Shown here piece by piece: positions 34,468 through 41,689 of a stretch of DNA of 64,000 nucleotides. The translations under genes were made by a program, and so were the position numbers. Positions within the stretch are counted from its first letter, which is position 1, and each line of letters starts with the position of its first letter. This stretch comes from Luteitalea sp. TBR-22 (GTDB lineage: Bacteria > Acidobacteriota > Vicinamibacteria > Vicinamibacterales > Vicinamibacteraceae). The notes under the pieces are model-generated. The model was given only the letters and a program-made list of their open reading frames with translations. It did no database searches and was not told the DNA's origin. Location: assembly GCF_016865485.1 (NCBI RefSeq), contig NZ_AP024452.1, positions 2,874,501-2,938,500 on the forward strand. Direction: 5' to 3'.

Positions 34468-35897
34468 ACGTCTGGCTTCTGGACCGACTCGAGTACGTCG
34501 ACCCGGCGCGGCTCGCGCTCGAAGACGACGATGTGAGTTGGACGTACGGACAACTGAAGGACCGCGCGCGCACGGCCGGCGGTGTCCTGGTCCGGCAATA
34601 CGGACCCGGGCGATACATCGTGATCCCGATGCGGCCCGGGGCGCCCTCGGTGGCGCTCCTGCTCGGGGTCATGTACGCCGGCTGCACGCCCGTGCCGGTG
34701 GATCCCGAACTGCCACCGGCGGCGCTGCAGTACATCGTCGAGAAGAGCGGGGCGGTGGGCATCGTCGATCCTGCCCGCCCGGACCTGTGGGAGGACGGCC
34801 CCTCGGTCGACCTGGCCGGCCGCAGCGACATGCCTGCCCTGGTCCTGTTCACGTCAGGCACGACCGGACACCCGAAGGGCGTCGTGGTGTCGCACGCGAA
34901 TCTCGAGCACTCCTGCAGCGCGATCAGCGAGTACCTCGACTACCCGCAGTGGAACTCCGCGGCCGTGGTGCTACCGCTGCACTACAGCTACGGCCTGGTG
35001 TCGCAGGTCCTCTGCCAGCTCTCGGTCGGGGGGCGGGTCGTCGTCTTCCCGACCATGCGCAATCCCGTGAAGGTGGCGCGGCGAGTGGAGTCGCTCGGTC
35101 TGGCCTCGTTCTGCGGCGTGCCCTCGACATTCCATGCGTTGGGCACGATCCACGGGATGACGCCGATCGCGATGCCGTCGGTGCGGGTGGTGTGCTCGGC
35201 TGGCGCCGCGCTGGATCGGACGCGGCTCGGGGTGATGCGTGACATCTTCCCGTCGGCGGTGATCTTCAACAACTACGGGATGACCGAGGCGGCCCCCCGG
35301 ATTGCCTACATTCGCGACGACGATCCGCGCTTCGGGGAAGCGACCTGCGGCAAGCCGATGCGGGGTGTGGAGGTGCGGGTGGTCGATCCCGCGACCTGGC
35401 AGCCCCTGCCGGACGGCGAGGCGGGCATGTTGGTCGTGCGCGGCCCGAATGTCACCGCCGGCTACCTGAACGATCCCGAGTTGACGGCTGCCGCCTTCAC
35501 GCCGGACGGGTTCCTGATCTCGGGCGACATGGCGGCGCTGCGTGACGGCTACATCTACATCAGCGGCCGGTACGACGACGTGTTCAACGTGGGCGGGGAG
35601 AAGGTGTCGCCGCTCGAAGTCGAGCACGCGGTCGCCCAGCATCCTGCGGTCGAGCAGGTGGTCGTGCGCGGGGTTGCCGACGCGCAGCGGGGGGCGGTCC
35701 CGGTGGCCTTCGTCCGCCTGCGCGCGCCGGTGACGCGCCGGGAACTGATGGCATCGGCGAGGGAGCACGTGACCCCGATCCGCATCCCGACGCGGTTCCT
35801 GGAGGTCCGCGGATTCCCGATGACGTCGAACGGTAAAGTGCAGCGGCGGCTGCTCACTGCCGATGATCCGGAGTGGGTCATCAGGGAGATCGAGTGA
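34461..35897 (+). CDS. AMP-dependent acyl ligase
   Basis: A 478-residue adenylate-forming enzyme. Core motifs: LVLFTSGTTGHPKG (A3), FNNYGMTEAAPRIAY (A5), YISGRYDDVFNVGGEKVSP (A8) and NGKVQRRLL with the catalytic A10 lysine. It would activate a carboxylic acid to the acyl-adenylate and load it on CoA or on the ACP encoded three genes downstream. It is somewhat short, lacking an extended N-terminus, and resembles the exosortase-A-associated ligases only in general. The GTG at 34461 overlaps the dehydrogenase stop by seven bases; TTG 34464 would overlap by four. Confidence 0.88.
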   Translation: MLNVWLLDRLEYVDPARLALEDDDVSWTYGQLKDRARTAGGVLVRQYGPGRYIVIPMRPGAPSVALLLGVMYAGCTPVPVDPELPPAALQYIVEKSGAVGIVDPARPDLWEDGPSVDLAGRSDMPALVLFTSGTTGHPKGVVVSHANLEHSCSAISEYLDYPQWNSAAVVLPLHYSYGLVSQVLCQLSVGGRVVVFPTMRNPVKVARRVESLGLASFCGVPSTFHALGTIHGMTPIAMPSVRVVCSAGAALDRTRLGVMRDIFPSAVIFNNYGMTEAAPRIAYIRDDDPRFGEATCGKPMRGVEVRVVDPATWQPLPDGEAGMLVVRGPNVTAGYLNDPELTAAAFTPDGFLISGDMAALRDGYIYISGRYDDVFNVGGEKVSPLEVEHAVAQHPAVEQVVVRGVADAQRGAVPVAFVRLRAPVTRRELMASAREHVTPIRIPTRFLEVRGFPMTSNGKVQRRLLTADDPEWVIREIE

Positions 35898-36982
35898 TGT
35901 TTCTGTCGAACGTGCCGCCGTACGGCCTCGCGCCGGCCGAGAAGGCGGCGTACCTCGTGCCGCGGCTCACGGAACTGGTCTCGCACCACGAGCAGCAGTG
36001 CGCACCGTATCGACTGCTCGTGGGAGACTGGCGGCGGCACATGCACGACGAGGTGACCTCGGTCGAGCAGCTGCCGTTCCTGCCCGTCACCGCCTTCAAG
36101 GAGTACGACCTGCAGTCGGCGGCCTCGGCCGTGTCGGTGCGTTCGTCGTCGACGACCGGCCAGCAGCCGTCGCGGATCTTCATGGACAAGGTCACGCGCG
36201 GCCGGACCTCGTTGTCGGCGCGGGCGATCCTGGCCGACTTCATCGGCGAGGGCGCCAGGCCGTACCTGGTGTTCGACGCCGAGGAGGCCGTGCGAGGCGG
36301 GGCGCTCAGCGCGCGGGCGGCGGCCGTCCTGAGCCTGGCGCATTTCGCCGAGACCTTCCATTTCGTGATGCGTCTGGAGGGCGGCCAGCCGGTGCTCGAC
36401 CCGGAGGCACTCGCGCGTGCCCTGGAGGCGATCGGCGACCGTCCGTTCGTCGGCTACGGCTTCACCTACCTGCTGTACCAGGCCCACGCGGCGATTGCGG
36501 CGGCAGGCGGCGGTCGGTCCATGCACGCCGACAGCGTGCTGCTGCACAGTGGTGGCTGGAAGCGGCTGACCAGCGAGGCCGTGTCGCGCGAGGCGTTCGA
36601 TGCCACGGTTTCGGGCGTCTGGCAGCTCGAACCGCACCGGGTGATCGACTTCTACGGGCTGGTGGAACAGGTGGGCGTGCCCTATCCCGACTGCCGTGCG
36701 GGACTGAAGCACGTCCCCTACTGGGCTGACGTGGTCGTCCGCCGCGCCGATACGCTGGACCCGGCCGGCGTGGGGGAGACCGGGTTGCTGCAACTGGTGA
36801 ACTGCCTGCCGCTCGGCGCGCCCAACCACAGCGTGCTGACCGAGGACCTGGGTGAGATCGTGTTGGAGGACGGGTGCGCATGCGGGCGGCGAGGCCGGGC
36901 GTTCGCGTTCCGCGGGCGGGCCCCGCGCGCCGAGGTCCGGGGCTGCAGCGACACGATGACGCCCCGCCGGGATGTCGCATGA
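35897..36982 (+). CDS. LuxE-family acyl-protein synthetase
   Basis: A 361-residue member of the LuxE (PF04443) family, ATP-dependent enzymes that activate fatty acids and, in luminous bacteria, pass acyl groups to LuxC. Seen: LPFLPVTAFKEYDL, the nucleotide-loop-like SSSTTGQQPSRI at about 83-94, LLHSGGWK and VIDFYGLVEQVGVPYPDC, and a C-terminal cysteine-containing tail (EDGCACGRRG, then RGCSD) where LuxE carries its acyl-accepting cysteine. The usual SSGTTG is SSSTTG here. The ATG shares one base with the previous stop. The next gene overlaps by four bases and encodes the LuxC homologue. Confidence 0.85.
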   Translation: MFLSNVPPYGLAPAEKAAYLVPRLTELVSHHEQQCAPYRLLVGDWRRHMHDEVTSVEQLPFLPVTAFKEYDLQSAASAVSVRSSSTTGQQPSRIFMDKVTRGRTSLSARAILADFIGEGARPYLVFDAEEAVRGGALSARAAAVLSLAHFAETFHFVMRLEGGQPVLDPEALARALEAIGDRPFVGYGFTYLLYQAHAAIAAAGGGRSMHADSVLLHSGGWKRLTSEAVSREAFDATVSGVWQLEPHRVIDFYGLVEQVGVPYPDCRAGLKHVPYWADVVVRRADTLDPAGVGETGLLQLVNCLPLGAPNHSVLTEDLGEIVLEDGCACGRRGRAFAFRGRAPRAEVRGCSDTMTPRRDVA

Positions 36983-38223
36983 GCGTCGTGCAGCAGGGCG
37001 CCGCGGCGCAGATCCGTGAATGGACGCAGGCGCTCGGTCCCAGTCGAGCGAGCAGTGCCGATCGGCGCGAGGCGCTGAACCAGCTGTCGGACGATCTGCT
37101 CGTGAACCGGGCAGGCATCCCGCCGGCGCTGGCCGCGGCAGGCGTCGCGTTCCTTGCCACGTTCCTCCGCCACTCGTCCATCGAGGCGGCGCTGGCCCGT
37201 GAGTTGCCCTCGGCCGAGGCCCTCGACCGGTTCGTGCCGGTGGGCGGGCGCAAGAGCATCCGGATTCTTCCGCGCGGTACCGTCGCGCAGTGGATTGCGG
37301 GCAACGTGCCGCTGCTGGCGATGTTCTCGTGGGCCCTGGCGTCGGTGACCGGCAACCGCAGCATCCTCCGCCTGAGTACGCGGCAGGACGACTTCGTCAC
37401 CCCGTTGCTGGCCAGGCTCGCCGCCCTGTCGGAGGCCGGCGCCGAGATGGCGCGCGAGACGCTGGTGGTGAGCTTCGAGCGCGAGGACCTCGAGGCGCAC
37501 GTCGCCATGAGCCGCGCCGCCGACGTGCGCGTGGCGTGGGGCGGCCTCGAGGCGGTCGAGGCCATCCGCGATCTGCCGGCCCGCTGGGAGACGGAGACCA
37601 TCGTCCTGGGCCCTCGCGTCAGCCTGGCGGTGGTCGATCCGCGGGAGGTCACCGATCGATTGCTGACACGCCTGGCGATCGACGTCATCTACTTCGATCA
37701 GCTGGCGTGCTCGTCGCCCCAATGGCTGTTCGTGAGGGGCACGAGGGCCGAGGCGGAGCACTTCACCGAGCGGCTCGCCGTCGAGTTCGACAAGCAGACC
37801 CGGGCCATCCCGAGACACGTGCTCGATTACGGCGAGACCTACCGCATCCACCTGGATCGCACGCGGGTCCTGCTCGACGGCGGCACGCTGTTCCGCGACG
37901 AGCAGACGCGTTGGACCGTGTCGGTCGTCGATCGACCGCAGGACCTGGTCACGTGCGCGAACCGGTTCCTGCAGGTGATGCCGTTCGACGACTTCGCGCA
38001 GGTCCACGCGCTCATCCCGGAGAACGTGCAGACGGCCGTCACGCTGCTCGGCCCCGAGGACACCGAGACGTTCACCGAGGGCGCCGCGCGGCGCGGCGTC
38101 TGTCGCTTCCCCCGCCCTGGCGAGGGAAGCCATTTCGAAACGCCGTGGGATGGCATCCCGCTGGTATCGCGACTCACGCGCTGGGTGCTGCGCACCGACG
38201 CGCACGCAAGAGGAGAGCAATGA
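36979..38223 (+). CDS. LuxC-family acyl-CoA/acyl-protein reductase
   Basis: A 414-residue aldehyde-dehydrogenase-fold reductase like LuxC, which reduces acyl thioesters to aldehydes with NADPH. Seen: RILPRGTVAQWIAGNVPLLAMFSW-type sequence (block PRGTVAQWIAGNVP), TGNRSILRLS, VRVAWGGLEAVEAIR and the active-site region FDQLACSSPQWLFV with cysteine 244. The length fits LuxC (about 450-480 residues in Vibrio, shorter in polysaccharide loci). ATG 36979 overlaps the LuxE stop by four bases and the stop overlaps the ACP start by four, so LuxE, LuxC and ACP are translationally linked. Luciferase genes are absent. Confidence 0.87.
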   Translation: MSVVQQGAAAQIREWTQALGPSRASSADRREALNQLSDDLLVNRAGIPPALAAAGVAFLATFLRHSSIEAALARELPSAEALDRFVPVGGRKSIRILPRGTVAQWIAGNVPLLAMFSWALASVTGNRSILRLSTRQDDFVTPLLARLAALSEAGAEMARETLVVSFEREDLEAHVAMSRAADVRVAWGGLEAVEAIRDLPARWETETIVLGPRVSLAVVDPREVTDRLLTRLAIDVIYFDQLACSSPQWLFVRGTRAEAEHFTERLAVEFDKQTRAIPRHVLDYGETYRIHLDRTRVLLDGGTLFRDEQTRWTVSVVDRPQDLVTCANRFLQVMPFDDFAQVHALIPENVQTAVTLLGPEDTETFTEGAARRGVCRFPRPGEGSHFETPWDGIPLVSRLTRWVLRTDAHARGEQ

Positions 38224-38468
38224 CCGACACCGACGTGTCCACGAAGTTGAAGCAGCTGATCGCCCACCTGTTCAAGGTGTCGGTGGACGAACTGTCCGAC
38301 GAGGTCGGCCCGGGCGACGTGTCCGGCTGGGACTCGCTCGGCCACGTGACGCTGATGGTGGAGATCCAGAAGCAGTTCGGCACGCACATCCCGGTCGAGG
38401 ACGCGATCGAGGTCGAGTCGATCGCCGACATCGTCAGGCTGCTCGAGCGCGAGGGGTCTGCTGCGTGA
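38220..38468 (+). CDS. Acyl carrier protein
   Basis: An 82-residue acidic four-helix carrier. Serine 39 in GWDSLGHVTLM is the 4'-phosphopantetheine site. The start has AGGAGAG upstream and overlaps the luxC-like stop by four bases; the SDR gene overlaps its end by four. It probably carries the acid activated by the AMP ligase or LuxE-like protein, for reduction by the LuxC-like protein. Confidence 0.93.
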   Translation: MTDTDVSTKLKQLIAHLFKVSVDELSDEVGPGDVSGWDSLGHVTLMVEIQKQFGTHIPVEDAIEVESIADIVRLLEREGSAA

Positions 38469-39220
38469 AGATTGCCGGGACGATCGCGGTCGTCACGGGC
38501 GGCGCGTCGGGCATCGGCAAGGCCTTCGCGCAGCGCCTGCTCGCGAGGGGCGCCACCGTGTGGATCCTCGATCGCGACCAGGCGGCGCTGGCGCAGGCCG
38601 TTGCCGAACTGCAGCCCGACGGCGACCTGCGGCACATCCGCTGTGACGTGGGCGACGAGGCGGCCGTCGTGCAGGCAGTGCGCGAGATCGACGAGCAATC
38701 CGGCGGCGTGGACATCCTGGTCAACAACGCGGCCGTGCTCCGCGATCAGGCGCTGGTGTCGCGCCTGGGGCGGCACATACGACAGCACTCGACCGCCGAC
38801 TGGCACGAGACGCTGCACAGCAACCTCACGAGCGTGTTCCTCATGAGCCGGCAGGTCGGCGAGAGCATGTTGCGCCGCCGGCGCGGGGGACTCATCGTGA
38901 ACATCTCGTCGATCTCGCGCCTCGGTAACGCGGGGCAGACGGCCTACGCGGCCAGCAAGGCGGCCGTCGCAGCCATGACCGTCACCTGGTCGCAGGAACT
39001 GGCTCCCTACGGCATCCGGGTCGTGGGCATCGCGCCGGGGTTCGTGGAGACGCCGATGACCCGCGCCATCCCCCCGCTGTTCCTCGAGCAGTTGCGGGAG
39101 CGCACGCCGCAGAAGCGGTTCGGCACGCTGGAGGAGTTCAAGGAGACGCTCGAGTTCGTGATCGTCAACGATTACCTGAACGGCAAGATCCTCGAGGTCG
39201 ATGGTGGACTCCGTTTCTGA
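38465..39220 (+). CDS. Short-chain dehydrogenase/reductase (FabG-like)
   Basis: A 251-residue classical SDR. The nucleotide loop is TGGASGIGKA (11-20), NNAA at 87-90, catalytic serine in NISSISR (148-149), tyrosine 161 and lysine 165 in TAYAASKAA, and PGFVETPMTR after it. The most likely role is reduction of a 3-oxoacyl-ACP or a small ketone or aldehyde in the same pathway. GTG 38465 overlaps the ACP stop by four bases. A long insertion between NNAA and the catalytic serine (SRLGRHIRQHSTADWHE) is typical of FabG-like enzymes in surface-glycan loci. Confidence 0.9.
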   Translation: MKIAGTIAVVTGGASGIGKAFAQRLLARGATVWILDRDQAALAQAVAELQPDGDLRHIRCDVGDEAAVVQAVREIDEQSGGVDILVNNAAVLRDQALVSRLGRHIRQHSTADWHETLHSNLTSVFLMSRQVGESMLRRRRGGLIVNISSISRLGNAGQTAYAASKAAVAAMTVTWSQELAPYGIRVVGIAPGFVETPMTRAIPPLFLEQLRERTPQKRFGTLEEFKETLEFVIVNDYLNGKILEVDGGLRF

Positions 39221-40304
39221 GCCCACTGCGACCCCGCGCCCGCGCGGGCTGATCGGCTACGCGCCGGAGCTGATCGACGAGATTGTCGCGCTGCAATACG
39301 AGATGTTCCCGCAGCGCGAGTGGGGCCTCATCGAGCCCCGCTGGCGATGGATGTTCGAGGAGTCGGCGCGGCGCGTCGGCGTTGCGCCGATGGTGTGGGT
39401 GTACCGCGCGTCCAGCGGGGTCGTCGCGCACCACGGCGCGATCGCGGTCCGGTGCAAGGTCGGTGACCAGACGCTCACCACCGGCTGGTTCGTCGAGACG
39501 ATGGTGCACGAGAAGTACCGGGGCCGCGCCGTGGGGCCGATGCTGGTGAAGAAGGCGCTCGAGGACGTGCCCTTCAATCTGTCGCTGGGACAGACGACGC
39601 AGATGCGCGAGATGCAGTTCGCCCTCGGCTGGGTCGAGGTCGCGCCGCTCCCGCTGGCCGCGCTCGCCGTACGCGGAGCGAGGGTCCTGACGGGCAAGGG
39701 CCACCCGGCCACGCGTCCGCTCGCGTCGCTGGTCCTGGACGCGCGTCGTCGCCTGGGGATGTTGCGCGGTGGAACGCTGCGCGGCGTGGACGTGGTCCGT
39801 GATGGCGCCTTTGGAGCCGAGCACGACGCGTTGTGGGAGCGAGTGGCGGCGGCGGTGCCGGTGGCGGTCGTCCGCGACGCCTCCTTCCTGACATGGAAGT
39901 ACCGCAGCCAGCCCGGCCAGCGATCGGTGACGTTCGACGTGCGACAGGGCGCGCGGCTGCTCGGGACGGTGGCGTACGTCGTGCGCGAGCCCGACAGCGC
40001 GTACCGCTACCGCCGCGCGGTGGTCACCGACATCCTCGTCCCGCCGAGCGAGCCGGCGTCGGTCCGGGCGTGCGTCCGGGCGTTGCACGACGTGGCGCGC
40101 GAGGACGGCGTCGACCTGGTGTCGGTCGGCCTGCGCCAGCCGGTGATCGAGGCGGAGTTGCGGCGGCAGGGCTATCTCACGCGCCCGCCGCAGAGAGTGT
40201 TCCTGGTGGCCGGGCCCGAGGGACATCCGGTGCGCCAGTGGCTGGACGCGCCCGACGCGTGGTTCCTGAGCACCAGCGACTCGGACATCGACCGCCCATG
40301 GTAG
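39201..40304 (+). CDS. Double GNAT-domain acyltransferase
   Basis: A 367-residue protein with two GNAT-like halves. The first (about 20-140) has the acyl-CoA binding motif A: FVETMVHEKYRGRAVGPMLV. The second (about 190-350) has VVRDASFLTWKYRSQPG, a strand-rich middle and AREDGVDLVSVGLRQP, with RQGYLTRPPQRVFLV at its end, as in the Mig-14 or FemX-like GNAT groups. It overlaps the SDR stop by 20 bases. In this context it may transfer an acyl or aminoacyl group to a sugar amine. The donor could be acyl-ACP made by the upstream genes; this is inference. Confidence 0.75.
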   Translation: MVDSVSEPTATPRPRGLIGYAPELIDEIVALQYEMFPQREWGLIEPRWRWMFEESARRVGVAPMVWVYRASSGVVAHHGAIAVRCKVGDQTLTTGWFVETMVHEKYRGRAVGPMLVKKALEDVPFNLSLGQTTQMREMQFALGWVEVAPLPLAALAVRGARVLTGKGHPATRPLASLVLDARRRLGMLRGGTLRGVDVVRDGAFGAEHDALWERVAAAVPVAVVRDASFLTWKYRSQPGQRSVTFDVRQGARLLGTVAYVVREPDSAYRYRRAVVTDILVPPSEPASVRACVRALHDVAREDGVDLVSVGLRQPVIEAELRRQGYLTRPPQRVFLVAGPEGHPVRQWLDAPDAWFLSTSDSDIDRPW

Positions 40305-41689
40305 CCGCGCCCATGGACCAGCGAGTGGCGCGGGCGGGGACACCGGCCGGCGGCCGCGGTGTCCTGATCGTCACGACGAACTTCCCCCCCGATCGACGCG
40401 CGGGCACTCACCGCCTCCTGCGCTTCGCGCGGAACCTCGACGCACTCGGCTGGCGCGTCGTGGTCCTCACGATGGATCCGCGGTCGTATCGCCCCGGAGT
40501 GCCCGTGGACGACCGCCTGCTGCGGGAGATCCCCGCATCGGTCGTGGTGGGACGCACGCGCGTGCCGTGGCGCGCCGAGGCGCCTCCCGCGCCGTCCGCA
40601 GGCACGGCGGCGGGCGCCCCGACCACCGCGCCGGCGAGGGCGTCTCGGCCGCGCGGGAGGGTCGAGCGCACCATCCGCAAGTTCTGGCAGGACCTGACCA
40701 CCACGCCCGACCCGGAGCTGGCCTGGTGGCTGCCCACGGTGCCTGAGGGCGCGGCGCTCGCTCGGGCACACCGCCTCGACGTGATCCTGTCGTCGGCGCC
40801 GCCGTTCACCCCGCACCTGGCGGCTGCGGAGATCGCGCGGCGCACGAAGCTGCCCTGGGTCGCCGACTTCCGGGACCCGTGGTCACGCGCGCCATGGGTG
40901 CTCGACCAGCGCACCCGCGGGTGGACCGGGTGGGTCCACCAGCGGCTCGAGCGCATGACCATCGGCCGCGCGTCGCGCGTGGTGCTCAACACGCGGCCCA
41001 TGCAACAGGACTTCATGGCGCACTATCCGCCGGCCATGGCGTCCAAGTTCCTCACGATTCCGAACGGCTTCGACAGCGAGGCCCTCGAGCGTGGGCTGCG
41101 GCCCGTGGCGCGGACGGCTCCGGCCTCGACGCTGGTCCTGTGCCACACCGGCAATCTGTACCAGGCGCGCGATCCCCGGCCGTTGTTGCGGGCCCTGGCC
41201 ACGGTGCTGACCGACGGCTCGATGCCCGCCGATGCCTTCCGCCTGCAGTTGGTCGGCGGCGCCGGCGGCGAGTTCGATACGGCCAACGAGGTGGCGCGGC
41301 TCGGCATCGCGCACGCCGTGGAGTTCGTGCCGCCCGTGTCGCACGGCGAGAGCCTCGGATACCTCCGGGCCGCCGACGTCCTGCTCGTCGTGCAGCCCGA
41401 CACGGCCGTGCAGGTGCCGGTGAAGCTTTACGAGTATCTGTGGGCCCGCAAGCCGATTCTCGCGATGGCCTCAGCCGGCGCCGTCGCCGACCTCGTCACC
41501 GACGGGAAGGTCGGCATCGTCGTCGCCGCCGACGACGATCGCGCGATTGCGGAGGCGCTCCGCGAATTCCAGCGTCGCCGCGCGACGCTGGGGGCCGACT
41601 ACGTGGCGCCGGCTGCCTTCCTGGAGCAGCTCGAGGGCACGACGTTGACCCGACGGTTGCACGACGTGCTGATGGACCTCACCGCATGA
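40298..41689 (+). CDS. Family 4 glycosyltransferase
   Basis: A 463-residue GT-B enzyme. The N-terminal domain begins VLIVTTNFPPDRRAGTHRLLRFARNL-type sequence (block TTNFPPDRRAGTHR), then a low-complexity Ala/Pro/Thr linker (about 85-110), then WVADFRDPWSR, RVVLNTRPMQQDF and FLTIPNGFD. The donor domain has LCHTGNLYQARDPRPLLRAL and PVKLYEYLWARKPILAMASAG with the conserved E of the GT4 EX7E-like region. ATG 40298 overlaps the GNAT stop; ATG 40313 is an alternative. The inserted linker is unusual for the family. Confidence 0.87.
   Translation: MVAAPMDQRVARAGTPAGGRGVLIVTTNFPPDRRAGTHRLLRFARNLDALGWRVVVLTMDPRSYRPGVPVDDRLLREIPASVVVGRTRVPWRAEAPPAPSAGTAAGAPTTAPARASRPRGRVERTIRKFWQDLTTTPDPELAWWLPTVPEGAALARAHRLDVILSSAPPFTPHLAAAEIARRTKLPWVADFRDPWSRAPWVLDQRTRGWTGWVHQRLERMTIGRASRVVLNTRPMQQDFMAHYPPAMASKFLTIPNGFDSEALERGLRPVARTAPASTLVLCHTGNLYQARDPRPLLRALATVLTDGSMPADAFRLQLVGGAGGEFDTANEVARLGIAHAVEFVPPVSHGESLGYLRAADVLLVVQPDTAVQVPVKLYEYLWARKPILAMASAGAVADLVTDGKVGIVVAADDDRAIAEALREFQRRRATLGADYVAPAAFLEQLEGTTLTRRLHDVLMDLTA

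Noticed and set aside
33349-40304. Bioluminescence (lux) operon
   Set aside because: LuxC- and LuxE-like genes exist, but no luciferase LuxA/LuxB, LuxD or LuxG gene is present, and the neighbours are glycan genes.
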